Shown one piece after another: positions 17,143 through 26,616 of a DNA stretch of 39,339 nt. The notes beneath the pieces are model-generated. The model had not been told where the DNA came from and searched no databases. It saw only the letters and a program-made list of their open reading frames with translations. Source of the DNA: Parashewanella hymeniacidonis (GTDB lineage Bacteria; Pseudomonadota; Gammaproteobacteria; Enterobacterales; Shewanellaceae); contig NZ_JAFEUN010000032.1 of the NCBI RefSeq assembly GCF_016900895.1, positions 1-39,339 on the forward strand, given 5' to 3'. How positions within the stretch are numbered: the stretch's first letter is position 1; every line of letters begins with the position of its first letter. A program made the position numbers and the translations under genes.

Positions 17143-18660
17143 ATGTGTGGTTTTTTTATCACAAACGCTAGTGTATTACCTAGAGATGCAGAAAAAATTC
17201 TTGAGCAAACTTTACGCTTCAGAGGGCCTGATTATTCTTCAGGGTTAATTGAGTACAAAGGTTGGTACGCATATCACTCAAGATTATCGATAATCGATTT
17301 AAATGAAGAGGCAAATCAGCCAATTTGTTTAGAAGATTCAGGCCTATTAGTCTTTAATGGTGAAGTACTTAATTACAAGGAGCTCGGTAAAAAGTATTTT
17401 AGTAAGAATTATGAAAGTGACACCCTTTTGTTGTTTGACCTTCTCAAAGAAAAAAAGCTTGATTTAAATGAGCTGGATGGTTTCTTCGCTTTCGTATTTA
17501 TAAACGAGTTTGGTGAATTAACGCACGCGAGTAGAGACAAGTTTGGAGTTAAGCCACTTTTTAGATACAGCAAAGGGAATCAAGTTTCCTACTGCTCAGA
17601 GCCTAACCCTATAAGGCAATTATTTGGATTGCAAGTAGACTCTTCAGCAATTGAAGAATACAAGCTTACAAGAGCTCCCATATTTAGTAGCTCCTTTTTT
17701 AAAGGAATAAGTCAGGTCGAAGTTGGCACATGTGATATTAATGGTACCTATTTCAATATCGTAGATCACATTACTTCGAATTATGAGTCATGTGATATAA
17801 ATGCTCTAGACAAAGCATTAAGGATTGGAATTGAAACAAGAAAGGTCTCTGATGCACCCGTTGGTTTGCTGTTAAGTAAAGGTGTTGACAGTAACTTAGT
17901 AAATTCATGTACGAATTTTTCACATAAATATAGTATCGGCTTTAAGGGTGATGCTGACTTTGAGTATCTAAAATCTCAAGACATACCTAACCTTAATCTT
18001 GTTGAGTGTACATCTGAGCAATATAAAAACTCATTTGAATACCTGCTAAAGCTCCGAGGAGAGCCCCTTTCGGTACCAAATGAAGTTATGCTTTATATAA
18101 TTGCTAAAGCTGCTGCTAAAGATGGGGTCAAAGTTTTATTATCAGGTGAAGGTGCTGATGAGTTTTTTGCTGGATATGATCGAGTTTTTAACTGGGCAAA
18201 TCATACAAGCGAATTCGAACTAGAACAATTCTTGAAATTATATTGCTATTCAGCGCCAAATAAGTCTTCCGTAGTTTATAGAAATTTTGAAGAGCTATTT
18301 AGCACTGTTGACCATCTGTGCTCTTTTGAAAAAGTTCGCTGGTTTTTTATAAAATATCACATGCCAATTTTATTCAGGAGACTTGATTTTTCTCTTATGG
18401 CTGCTGGCGTGGAAGGAAGAGAGCCTATTGCAAACATTCACCTGTTTACAGAAGCTGTTAAAATTTGCTCTAAACAACTTATGAATAAAGAGCTTGGGAA
18501 GATACCTTTACGGGAGCTTCTCTCCAAACATATGACTAGAGAATTTTCATATGAACAGAAAGTTGGGTTTCCTGTTAAAGTAAATGAAATATTAGAAAAC
18601 CCTGAAAATTTAACATCATATGACCTTTGGTTTAAAAAGAATTTAGAGGTATTAAATTAA
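17143..18660 (+). CDS. Asparagine synthase-like amidotransferase
   Basis: This 505-residue AsnB-type protein has both halves. The glutaminase domain starts with Cys2 (MCGFF), the nucleophile that frees ammonia from glutamine, with RLSIIDL and FNGEVLNY as glutamine-binding segments. The synthetase domain has the ATP-binding PP-loop at 245-250, but reads SKGVDS where most relatives have SGGVDS. LSGEGADEFFAGYDR and QKVGFPVK are the other conserved segments. Paralogs in polysaccharide loci are thought to amidate an acidic sugar or linked group rather than aspartate; that is the likely role here, but the acceptor is unknown. The gene starts the AT-rich middle block and ends 1 base before the next gene. 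Confidence 0.85.
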   Translation: MCGFFITNASVLPRDAEKILEQTLRFRGPDYSSGLIEYKGWYAYHSRLSIIDLNEEANQPICLEDSGLLVFNGEVLNYKELGKKYFSKNYESDTLLLFDLLKEKKLDLNELDGFFAFVFINEFGELTHASRDKFGVKPLFRYSKGNQVSYCSEPNPIRQLFGLQVDSSAIEEYKLTRAPIFSSSFFKGISQVEVGTCDINGTYFNIVDHITSNYESCDINALDKALRIGIETRKVSDAPVGLLLSKGVDSNLVNSCTNFSHKYSIGFKGDADFEYLKSQDIPNLNLVECTSEQYKNSFEYLLKLRGEPLSVPNEVMLYIIAKAAAKDGVKVLLSGEGADEFFAGYDRVFNWANHTSEFELEQFLKLYCYSAPNKSSVVYRNFEELFSTVDHLCSFEKVRWFFIKYHMPILFRRLDFSLMAAGVEGREPIANIHLFTEAVKICSKQLMNKELGKIPLRELLSKHMTREFSYEQKVGFPVKVNEILENPENLTSYDLWFKKNLEVLN

Positions 18661-18661
18661 A

Positions 18662-19081
18662 ATGATTATAGGATATACGAGTGGTGTTTATGACTTATTT
18701 CATATAGGTCATGTCAATATATTAAGAAATGCAAAAGCTATGTGCGATAAGTTGGTTGTCGGTGTTACTGTTGATGAATTAGTTGCATACAAAGGAAAAA
18801 ATCCAGTTATACCATATCACGAAAGAATTGAAGTGGTGCGAGCATGTGAATATGTTGATGTTGCAATTCCACAACTAAATATGGATAAAGCTGCCGCTGC
18901 TAAAAAAAACCATGCTAGTTATCTGTTTGTTGGTGATGATTGGTATAACACTCCAAAATGGCAACAACATGAACAAGAATTATTAGAAGTCGGTTGTAAA
19001 GTGATTTATTTCCCTTATACAGAAGGGACTTCAAGCACTCTTATTAATGATACACTAAAAAATTTAAGAGGAGGCGAGTAA
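18662..19081 (+). CDS. Glycerol-3-phosphate cytidylyltransferase-like protein (TagD type)
   Basis: This 139-residue nucleotidyltransferase is close in length to B. subtilis TagD (129). It has the HIGH motif of the HxGH superfamily in TSGVYDLFHIGHVNIL, a VGDDWY segment and a closing TEGTSST. TagD makes CDP-glycerol from CTP and glycerol-3-phosphate. The closing motif of TagD is RTEGISTT; here the first position is Tyr. A TagB/TagF-like transferase, the expected user of CDP-glycerol, lies two genes downstream, which supports the call. A related alcohol phosphate (for example ribitol or another polyol) cannot be excluded. Confidence 0.8.
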   Translation: MIIGYTSGVYDLFHIGHVNILRNAKAMCDKLVVGVTVDELVAYKGKNPVIPYHERIEVVRACEYVDVAIPQLNMDKAAAAKKNHASYLFVGDDWYNTPKWQQHEQELLEVGCKVIYFPYTEGTSSTLINDTLKNLRGGE

Positions 19082-19281
19082 TAAATATTATCCTATTACA
19101 GATGCAAAATATCTGATTCAGTAAAGATAAAATCTTTGTGATTTTTATGCTTAAAATTGAAACTTAGCTTGCTCAACTTAAAAGTATAGCTGATAAAATA
19201 ATTTAAATTTACAGTATAAAAATCACTTGTTACTACCTTCATCTATTAAATCGATTAAGTCTATCGTATTGGTAATAAAAA
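19082..19281. other. AT-rich gap upstream of wzx
   Basis: About 200 bases without a gene and without the short palindromes of the operon flanks. I see no terminator. It may be left over from recombination when this gene block was assembled. Confidence 0.4.
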
Positions 19282-20490
19282 TTGAGATTTAAGAAGTTAT
19301 TAAAAAATTCTTTATATATGTTTTCAAATCAAATGGCGACTTTTGTTTTTCCATTCATGATATTTAAAGCCATTTCAAATACTGTTAACGAAACATTATT
19401 AGGTGATTACTTTTTGTTCTTAAGTTTAGGGGTGTTTGTAACTATAGTTTCAGATGTTGGAATGGGAATTGGTTCTGTAAAGCTCTATTCTAAGTCAAAA
19501 TTCAAGTTGGAATACTTGTTTTCGTGGGTTTTAATCAAGTTAATCGCAGTAACTCTTTTTTTTCAGGTTGTTTTTTTTATTTTTCCAATACAAAAGTTGA
19601 ATCTTTCATTGTATTTTTTGATGTATTTTTCTATTGCAGTTCAAAGTTTGTCGCCTTTGTGGTTTTTTCAAATTAATGAAAATATGAAGCTATACGCAAT
19701 TGCTGGTATACTTGGGAAAACAATTAATATGATTTTAGTTTTTACGCTAATAGAAGAGTACAGTGATATAAATTATTTAGTATTAAGTTATTTGTTTGGA
19801 GTTACTATAACTCTGGTTATACTATCATCACATATTAAAACTAATTTACCTGAAAAAAAATATAGAAAAAAAATTAAGCTAAAGCATCTTGAGAACATCA
19901 TAAAAAGCTGTTTAACAACATATTATTCAAGAGTCTCTGTTGCTTTTTATACAACTATTAATTTGCTTATAATTGGGCATTTTGGAGGGGCATCTGCCGC
20001 AGCGACATATGGAATGGCAGAAAAAGTTTATCAAGCAGGGCAAGGTGTCATAGCACCTGTGTCACAGGTGTTAATGCCATTCCTCCATAACAAACCAGAT
20101 ACAAAACTTTTTTTTAAAACTGTTGGACTGTTTCTTATAATTTTTTTGTCGGGTGTTTTTTTTGTTCTCTCTTTTTCGTCTGAATTTCTACTATTTTTAT
20201 TTCAAACAAAAAATACAGAAACACTAGAATTGTTAAAGATATTTATGATTGTTTCAATTGTTAATTTCCTTGGTGTCTTTATGGGTTACCCTGCTTTTGC
20301 AATAAAAAAAGATATTGAAACTCCGAATATAACTGTACATTTTGGTTTGTTAGCGTACTTTGTTTCAACAGTTTTTTTTAACGTATTCTACGGCTTTAAG
20401 CTTGAACATTTTGCTTATTCATTACTTACTGCTGAATTAAGCGTTTTATTCGTAAGAGTTATTTTGTTTTCTAAAGTTATAAGGCGGTAG
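19282..20490 (+). CDS. wzx: Wzx-type polysaccharide flippase
   Basis: This 402-residue polytopic membrane protein of the MATE/PST family has about 10-12 hydrophobic segments. Segments such as GGASAAATYGMAEKVYQAGQ after a membrane helix are typical of Wzx proteins. It would flip the undecaprenyl-linked repeat unit across the inner membrane. The start is TTG 19282; the next in-frame ATG (19318) has no ribosome binding site and would trim a basic N-terminus normal for the family. It is very AT-rich, as usual for serotype-specific genes. Confidence 0.85.
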   Translation: MRFKKLLKNSLYMFSNQMATFVFPFMIFKAISNTVNETLLGDYFLFLSLGVFVTIVSDVGMGIGSVKLYSKSKFKLEYLFSWVLIKLIAVTLFFQVVFFIFPIQKLNLSLYFLMYFSIAVQSLSPLWFFQINENMKLYAIAGILGKTINMILVFTLIEEYSDINYLVLSYLFGVTITLVILSSHIKTNLPEKKYRKKIKLKHLENIIKSCLTTYYSRVSVAFYTTINLLIIGHFGGASAAATYGMAEKVYQAGQGVIAPVSQVLMPFLHNKPDTKLFFKTVGLFLIIFLSGVFFVLSFSSEFLLFLFQTKNTETLELLKIFMIVSIVNFLGVFMGYPAFAIKKDIETPNITVHFGLLAYFVSTVFFNVFYGFKLEHFAYSLLTAELSVLFVRVILFSKVIRR

Positions 20491-20498
20491 CAATAAAA

Positions 20499-21665
20499 AT
20501 GCTAAGTAATAAATTAATTATACAAATACTGAGATCTATATATTGTTTAATTTCAAAACTGTTACCTGTGAATAAAAAAAATATAATTTACTTTTCGTTC
20601 CCTGATGTAAGCGATAATGCATATCACTTATTTAAATATCATAATAAAACATTAAGTGATTATAATTTAATTTGGTTAGTTAATGATACTGAACATTCTA
20701 TGGAAAGGTTGAAGTCACGTAACCAATACGCTGAATTTAACACTGTTAAAGTTGTAAAAAAAAATTCATTTTATGGTATGTATCTATTTCTTCGTACTCC
20801 AGTTGTTTTCTATACACATGGGACATACAGTTTCGTGATGCGCACAAAAAAACGCAAACTAATTAATTTGTGGCACGGAATGCCATTAAAAAAAATTGGT
20901 TATATGGATGATGGTCTGACCCATAGAGTAGATGAACCGGATTTTATACTGACTACTTCTAAGTTTTATTCTGAAATTATGATGAAAAGTTTTAACATTA
21001 ATCAAAAACAAGTACTTGAATTTGGCTCCCCTAGGAATGATGTTTTTTTTCAAGAAAAGTATGATTCTCGAATAGTAAAATACTTTAATCTAAAAAAGTC
21101 TGATTCCATATATTTTTGGCTTCCAACTTATAGGACTTCTAATGTTGGGGATATAAGAGCAGATTCTGATTCGTTATCATTTGTTGATGACTTGTCTTTT
21201 AGTTTTTCTGAGTTGAATGAAATATTAGTGCAAAAAAAAGTTTATATTATAGTTAAACCACATCCAATGGACGCTTTCGATTATTCTAATATAAGTGTAA
21301 TTGAACAGCTCTCAAACATAAAATTCATTTGTTCAAGTGTGTGGGAGGCCAATCATTTTGACTTACATGAAGAGCTTAGTGCGGCATCAGGTATTTTGAC
21401 TGACATATCATCAATACTAATTGATTTAATAGGCACAAATTTAAATGTTGGTGTGATATGTAATCAAAGTAATTATTCTCGGGGGTTTAATTCTGATTAT
21501 AGCAATTTAATTGATAATTTAAATGTTAACAAGCTATCCTCATTGGAGTGTTTTTTTAATCTTAAAAGAAATTTTTCAATAAATGATATTGCAGAAACTA
21601 CAAACTTAAAAAACATCAATTTGGTTGGTAGTTCGTGTAAGCTTATAACTTCAGAGTTCCTCTAA
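20499..21665 (+). CDS. CDP-glycerol glycerophosphotransferase family protein (TagB/TagF type)
   Basis: This 388-residue protein has the catalytic pattern of the teichoic-acid glycerophosphotransferases: THG at 106-108, LWHGMPLKKIGYMD from 124, LPTYRTS, KPHPMD and LTDISSILIDLIG. TagB and TagF in Gram-positives move glycerol-phosphate from CDP-glycerol to a lipid-linked acceptor at the cytoplasmic membrane. Here it probably decorates the repeat unit of the capsule or links units through glycerol phosphate, using CDP-glycerol from the TagD-like enzyme. It begins 8 bases after wzx and ends directly against the next start codon. Confidence 0.87.
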   Translation: MLSNKLIIQILRSIYCLISKLLPVNKKNIIYFSFPDVSDNAYHLFKYHNKTLSDYNLIWLVNDTEHSMERLKSRNQYAEFNTVKVVKKNSFYGMYLFLRTPVVFYTHGTYSFVMRTKKRKLINLWHGMPLKKIGYMDDGLTHRVDEPDFILTTSKFYSEIMMKSFNINQKQVLEFGSPRNDVFFQEKYDSRIVKYFNLKKSDSIYFWLPTYRTSNVGDIRADSDSLSFVDDLSFSFSELNEILVQKKVYIIVKPHPMDAFDYSNISVIEQLSNIKFICSSVWEANHFDLHEELSAASGILTDISSILIDLIGTNLNVGVICNQSNYSRGFNSDYSNLIDNLNVNKLSSLECFFNLKRNFSINDIAETTNLKNINLVGSSCKLITSEFL

Positions 21666-22829
21666 ATGTATACTACGTTCACTAAAGTTTTTTTGTTAAT
21701 TTCCATTGCACTTATCTTTTCTTCATTATTAACAAATGTAACTCCTTTGGTTAAGTATTTGAAATATACAGGTGTTATTTTTGGGCTATTTTATATCGGC
21801 CACTGTGTAAAAACTAATTCAATATATATATCCAAAAAAGATGGTTTGTCTATTTCATTTTTTATCTTGTCTATTGTTGGGTTTATAAGTTATTTTGTTA
21901 ATGATTTGTATGATACGAATTATGTTTTTCTTGATGTTTTTATTTTAACTACTATCTCTTTGGTTTTTTACTCTCTCAATGAACATGAGTTAAATGTAAA
22001 ATATATATTTTATATATTTGTTATTATTTCTTTGCTTTGGTTTTTTCAGCAAATAAATATATACGGATTATCTAGTTTTGATTTTAATTTTTTCTCCAAT
22101 ATTCTTTTTAGTTCGAACTCTTCACTGAAGTACAGTGTGATATCATATTCTTTTGGTTTGTTCTTTATTTATTTCTTGTATTTGAATGATAAAGTCAATT
22201 TAATTATTTCAATGTCTGGTTTATTGCTTACATCCAAACGTGCTAGTTTAATCGCATTGTTTTGCATCTTGGTTATATTTTTTATTTTCAAGATGCAGTA
22301 TTTTAGGATTATTAAAGTATTATTGACGCATACATTTGTTTACAGTGTTGTGAGTGTTTGGATTATTTTCTCTTTATTAATTGCGTCTGATGGTTTTGAC
22401 GATTTTATATTTAGTAATTTCGGGGTTAGTGCTGATTTATTGACAATGGGTAGGCATACTTTGTACAAAAGTGGTCTTTCTATGATTTCTGATGGTATAC
22501 CAGTGGTGAACTTTTATTTTGCTAGTACTTACTCAGTTTTAACTCAGCTACTTGATTCTACAATATATTCTAACAGTGAGAAAATATTACTTCATAATGA
22601 GATGCTACGTTTATATATTGAAACTGGTGTTGTTGGTTTAATGTTTTTTTTATATTTCTATTTTTTGTTTTTAAATGATGAATATATAGACTTAAGGCGT
22701 AAGGTTTTTTTATATTCTATTTCTATGTACATGCTGATCCTTTCTTTTTTAGATAATATATTACTTTACTCTGTTTGTTGGCTGGTTTTTTCATTGGTTT
22801 ACAGCAAAAAGAGTTTCTATCCTAGATGA
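21666..22829 (+). CDS. wzy: Wzy-type polysaccharide polymerase
   Basis: This 387-residue, very hydrophobic protein has about 10-12 membrane segments and a large external loop near the C-terminal end. The loop includes GRHTLYKSGLSMI, and LHNEMLRLYIETGVVGLMFF follows, the pattern of O-antigen polymerase/ligase (Wzy/WaaL) domains. Position beside wzx and a Wzc-type co-polymerase points to polymerase rather than ligase. It starts with no gap after the previous stop and overlaps the next gene by 4 bases (ATGA). Confidence 0.82.
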   Translation: MYTTFTKVFLLISIALIFSSLLTNVTPLVKYLKYTGVIFGLFYIGHCVKTNSIYISKKDGLSISFFILSIVGFISYFVNDLYDTNYVFLDVFILTTISLVFYSLNEHELNVKYIFYIFVIISLLWFFQQINIYGLSSFDFNFFSNILFSSNSSLKYSVISYSFGLFFIYFLYLNDKVNLIISMSGLLLTSKRASLIALFCILVIFFIFKMQYFRIIKVLLTHTFVYSVVSVWIIFSLLIASDGFDDFIFSNFGVSADLLTMGRHTLYKSGLSMISDGIPVVNFYFASTYSVLTQLLDSTIYSNSEKILLHNEMLRLYIETGVVGLMFFLYFYFLFLNDEYIDLRRKVFLYSISMYMLILSFLDNILLYSVCWLVFSLVYSKKSFYPR

Positions 22830-24055
22830 TTTATGTTGAGTTTGATTTTATGAAGTTGAAAAAAATTCTTTTAGTGCACAATTATTATAAAGAGAAAGGC
22901 GGTGAAGATAATGTGTATAGCAATGAGCTTTCATTATTGCAAAGCCATTCTTCATCGTTTGAAACTAGATCTTTGACTTTGATTAATGGTAATAGTCTAA
23001 TACGTAATTTGAAAGGCTTACTTGGCTATATTTTTCCTTTTATATCTAGAAAGAATAACACTAAGGTAATTAAGGGTTATTGTTCACTTGACTTGATACA
23101 TATTCATAACTTTCATTTTCAGTTTACACCTTCATTTTTTGAATCTTGTCAATCACTCAATGTTCCAGTAGTTCATACATTACATAACTTTCGTATTATT
23201 TGTCCAACTGCAACCCTTATGTATAATAATCGATTATGTGAAAGAAGTTTATATGGAAGTACTAGATGGGCGTTAAGTAAAAAAGTATATAGAAATTCAT
23301 TTTTTCATACTTTTTTTTTATGCAGGTCGATTGAGTACTATAAAAAAAAGAAAACATGGAACAATAATGTCGATAGATATATTGCATTAACCGAATTTGC
23401 AAAAAAAAAATATATTGAAGCGGGTCTCCCTGCAGAAAAGATAACTGTAAAACCAAATTTCATTGAAGATCCACATGATGGAATTCAGCAACTCAATCAC
23501 CGAAGAAAACATGGTTTATTTGTTGGACGGCTAAGTGAAGAAAAGGGTATTGATGTCCTACTAAAAGCATGGGAAAAAGTAGATTATCCTTTAATTATTG
23601 TTGGAGGTGGCCCCTTAGAATCACTTGTTAAGCAAGCTGCTGAATCGACACCTAATATCCATTATTTAGGGTTTCAAAATAAAGAAAAAATTTACCCTCT
23701 ATTACAAGATGCTGACTTTCTAATTATGGCATCAACTTGGTATGAAGGATTCCCTATGGTTTTGCTTGAAGCTTTTGCAAATGGAACTCCAGCACTTGTA
23801 TCGAACATTGGCGGTATGGCAGAAGTGGTTGACAATGAAAGATTAGGGTTACATTTTCAAGTGGGTGATCACCACGATCTTGCAAAAAAAGCTAACTTTC
23901 TAATTGCAAATAGTAATATAGTTAACGAATACGGTGAGAATGCTAGACAAGAATATCTAAAAAAATACACTCCTGAAAGAAATTTAGAATTACTTTTGGA
24001 TATTTATAAAAAAACAATTTCAGATAAACACGATGGTAAACGAGTCAGTTCATAA
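22826..24055 (+). CDS. Glycosyltransferase family 4
   Basis: This GT-B fold retaining glycosyltransferase has 409 residues from ATG 22826, which overlaps the wzy stop; an in-frame ATG at 22850 gives 401 residues and a more typical family start (MKLKKILLVHNYY). Conserved parts are GLFVGRLSEEKGIDVLL, IVGGGPL and the EGFPMVLLEAFANGTP segment with the catalytic Glu pair that holds the sugar nucleotide. It probably adds mannose or fucose from a GDP-sugar to the lipid-linked unit on the cytoplasmic side. The sugar cannot be read from sequence. Confidence 0.88.
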   Translation: MIYVEFDFMKLKKILLVHNYYKEKGGEDNVYSNELSLLQSHSSSFETRSLTLINGNSLIRNLKGLLGYIFPFISRKNNTKVIKGYCSLDLIHIHNFHFQFTPSFFESCQSLNVPVVHTLHNFRIICPTATLMYNNRLCERSLYGSTRWALSKKVYRNSFFHTFFLCRSIEYYKKKKTWNNNVDRYIALTEFAKKKYIEAGLPAEKITVKPNFIEDPHDGIQQLNHRRKHGLFVGRLSEEKGIDVLLKAWEKVDYPLIIVGGGPLESLVKQAAESTPNIHYLGFQNKEKIYPLLQDADFLIMASTWYEGFPMVLLEAFANGTPALVSNIGGMAEVVDNERLGLHFQVGDHHDLAKKANFLIANSNIVNEYGENARQEYLKKYTPERNLELLLDIYKKTISDKHDGKRVSS

Positions 24056-24087
24056 ATTTTCTTAATATTTTTAGTTTAGGTATAAAA

Positions 24088-24843
24088 TTGTCAGTTAAAA
24101 AAGTTAATATAATTAATATGTCAGTTTGCGTGACAAGTATGCAAACTGTTTTAAACAACATAAGAGACTGGTGTAAGAATTCTGAAGGGCGATATATATG
24201 TGTGTCTAATGTACACATGTGTATGGAAGTTTTTGATTTTAAAGATTTCAGAGAAATTGTAAATAACGCAGACCTTGTTGTTCCTGATGGAAAACCTTTA
24301 GTTTGGGGACAAAAGCTATTGGGTAACTCAAAAGCACACCAAATCCGAGGTCAAGATTTAACATTTGAAACATGCAGATTGGCTGAGAAAGAAAATTTAT
24401 CTGTAGGTTTTTACGGAGCAAGTCAAGAAACGCTTGATGCTATGAATATCAAGCTAACATCACATTACCCAAAGCTTAATATTGTTTATTCATATTCACC
24501 GCCTTTTCGTCAGTTGAATAAAGAAGAAAAAAAGTTACTAGTTGATAATCTTAATAATTCAGGTATCGATATTTTATTTGTTGGTTTAGGATGCCCAAAA
24601 CAAGAAAAATGGATGGCTGAACATAAAAAATGTCTTAAATGTGTGATGCTAGGTGTAGGCGCTGCTTTTGACTTTATTGCTGGTAATAAAAAGCATGCTC
24701 CTAAATGGATGCAGTCAGTTGGGCTCGAATGGTTGTTTAGATTACTATGTGAGCCAACTCGTTTATGGAAAAGGTATTTAAAGCAAAATCCACGTTTTGT
24801 TTGGTACTTCATACAGCAACTTTTAGGTAAAAAGTTTAAATAA
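24088..24843 (+). CDS. WecG/TagA/CpsF family glycosyltransferase (GT26)
   Basis: A 251-residue enzyme with the GT26 landmarks: [18 protein letters not shown] about residue 70, [13 protein letters not shown] about 165, and [20 protein letters not shown] with GLEWLFRL near the end. Members transfer N-acetylmannosamine, N-acetylmannosaminuronate or glucose to lipid-linked acceptors. The start is TTG 24088 with TTTAGG seven bases upstream; the first in-frame ATG is at 24118. It closes the AT-rich block and lies 2 bases before fcl. Confidence 0.88.
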   Translation: MSVKKVNIINMSVCVTSMQTVLNNIRDWCKNSEGRYICVSNVHMCMEVFDFKDFREIVNNADLVVPDGKPLVWGQKLLGNSKAHQIRGQDLTFETCRLAEKENLSVGFYGASQETLDAMNIKLTSHYPKLNIVYSYSPPFRQLNKEEKKLLVDNLNNSGIDILFVGLGCPKQEKWMAEHKKCLKCVMLGVGAAFDFIAGNKKHAPKWMQSVGLEWLFRLLCEPTRLWKRYLKQNPRFVWYFIQQLLGKKFK

Positions 24844-24845
24844 CC

Positions 24846-25808
24846 ATGAAAAAAATATTTATAGCAGGTCACAATGGAATGGTTGGTTCCGCCATTGTTC
24901 GTCAACTAAAAGATAACCCTGATTTTAAAATCGTAACTCGTACACGAAGTGAATTAGATTTAACAAATCAAAATGATGTTAAGTCTTTTTTTGAACAGGA
25001 AAAAATTGATCAAGTTTATTTGGCTGCAGCCAAGGTTGGTGGAATTCATGCCAATAACAGCTACCCTGCTGACTTTATATATCAAAACTTGATGATGGAA
25101 TGCAATATTATTCATCAAGCTTTTGCGTCAGGCGTTAAAGAGCTTTTATTTTTAGGCTCAAGCTGTATTTACCCAAAGCTTGCCAACCAGCCGATCAAAG
25201 AAGCTGAATTACTTGATGGTCACTTAGAGCCTACTAATGAGCCTTATGCTATTGCTAAAATCGCAGGTATTAAGCTTTGTGAATCGTATAATCGCCAACA
25301 TGGTGTTGATTACCGAAGTGTAATGCCTACGAATCTGTACGGTGAAAATGATAACTTTCATCCTGAAAATAGCCATGTGATCCCTGCTATGATGCGTCGT
25401 TTTCATGAAGCAAAACTCAATAATGATAATGAAGTTGTTGTTTGGGGCACAGGTAAACCAATGCGTGAGTTTTTGCATGTTGATGATATGGCAGCCGCCT
25501 GTGTTCATATTATGAATCTTGATTCAGAGCTTTACGCTGAACATACCTCACCTATGATGTCTCATATCAATGTGGGTACTGGTGTTGACTGCACTATTCG
25601 TGAACTCGCAGAAACCATGAAAGACGTTGTTGGTTTTAAAGGTGATCTTATATTCGACACCACAAAGCCTGACGGTACTCCACGCAAATTAATGGATGTT
25701 TCTCGCCTTGAAAACTTAGGGTGGAAGTCTTCAATCACACTAAAAGGTGGCTTAACAGATACATACCAATGGTTTTTGAATAATGCTTCAGATTTGAGAA
25801 CGGTTTAG
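24846..25808 (+). CDS. fcl: GDP-L-fucose synthase
   Basis: This 320-residue epimerase/reductase turns GDP-4-keto-6-deoxymannose into GDP-L-fucose with [19 protein letters not shown] is the cofactor-binding motif, GSSCIYP holds the catalytic Ser and Cys, and YAIAKIAG holds the Tyr-x3-Lys pair. [11 protein letters not shown] and the downstream [15 protein letters not shown] are family hallmarks. Together with gmd it shows that L-fucose is a likely component of the polymer. The same intermediate can lead to other sugars, but the branch enzymes are not in the window. Confidence 0.95.
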   Translation: MKKIFIAGHNGMVGSAIVRQLKDNPDFKIVTRTRSELDLTNQNDVKSFFEQEKIDQVYLAAAKVGGIHANNSYPADFIYQNLMMECNIIHQAFASGVKELLFLGSSCIYPKLANQPIKEAELLDGHLEPTNEPYAIAKIAGIKLCESYNRQHGVDYRSVMPTNLYGENDNFHPENSHVIPAMMRRFHEAKLNNDNEVVVWGTGKPMREFLHVDDMAAACVHIMNLDSELYAEHTSPMMSHINVGTGVDCTIRELAETMKDVVGFKGDLIFDTTKPDGTPRKLMDVSRLENLGWKSSITLKGGLTDTYQWFLNNASDLRTV

Positions 25809-26161
25809 TTTTATTGGTTACTGCTTTCTTTATATCTCGTCGCTCCAGCATGCTGTAGGCTTGAGCCTAGTGACTTTTAATTTTTTAAGAACAAGAACTT
25901 TAAAGACACTGGGTTCCCTTTTGTGCAGTTAAGTACCTAAGGATAAGTTTTTTTCGTCACTCCTGCAAAGGCAGGAGTCCAGCGACTTTGATTTTATTGA
26001 TGAAGACACTGAAATGAGCAAACGCCAGTTTTTTATGGCGGTCCTACCCACCTTTGCGGGTATGGCAAATCTTAAGCAACTTTTACCCAACTACTTACGA
26101 TAGATAACTAGCTGAAAGCTCTGAAGTGCATACAACCTTACCTAAAAGTTAAATAACAAAA
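25809..26161. repeat. fcl-gmm gap with several short palindromes
   Basis: There is no gene in these 353 bases. The clearest palindrome is ACTCCTGC/GCAGGAGT (25959-25966, 25971-25978) followed by CCAGCGACTTTG. A decayed copy lies at about 25838-25880. An inverted-orientation copy around 26040-26065 has TACCC/GGGTA arms. Confidence 0.65.
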
Positions 26162-26608
26162 ATGTTAGATATAAATACATTCAAAACAATTGTAAAAAAC
26201 ACACCTTTAATCTCTATTGATCTCATTATCAAAAACAAAAAAGGTGATGTGTTACTTGGTTTAAGAACAAATAGACCTGCAAAAGATTACTGGTTTGTTC
26301 CTGGTGGTAGAATCCTAAAAGATGAGTCGCTCGTTGCAGCATTTTCACGCTTAGCAAAAAATGAATTAGGAAAAAGTATTTCTATCGCTGATGCTAATTT
26401 TTTAGGAGTATATCAGCACTTTTATTCTGATAATTTTTCAGAAGATGATTTTTCAACTCATTATGTTGTTTTAGGTTATGAGCTTACGTTAGATATCGAT
26501 TTATCAGATCTTCCTGAGCAACAGCATTCCGATTACCAGTTTTTAAGTGTGTCATCTCTTTTAGATAGTGATGATGTTCATCAACATACTAAAGATTATT
26601 TTTTATAA
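26162..26608 (+). CDS. gmm: GDP-mannose mannosyl hydrolase (Nudix)
   Basis: A 148-residue Nudix-fold enzyme of the NudD/Gmm group, which hydrolyses GDP-mannose to GDP and mannose and can tune GDP-sugar pools. The altered Nudix box reads [20 protein letters not shown], where the usual REUXEE core is replaced as in E. coli Gmm, followed by NELG. The catalytic His segment is likely YQHFYSDNF about residue 80. It sits between fcl and manB, the same grouping as in the colanic acid cluster of E. coli. Confidence 0.9.
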   Translation: MLDINTFKTIVKNTPLISIDLIIKNKKGDVLLGLRTNRPAKDYWFVPGGRILKDESLVAAFSRLAKNELGKSISIADANFLGVYQHFYSDNFSEDDFSTHYVVLGYELTLDIDLSDLPEQQHSDYQFLSVSSLLDSDDVHQHTKDYFL

Positions 26609-26616
26609 AACAAACT

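Noticed and set aside
24510-24905. Minus-strand reading frame opposite the GT26 gene and fcl
   Set aside because: A mirror of conserved coding sequence on the plus strand, with no independent support.
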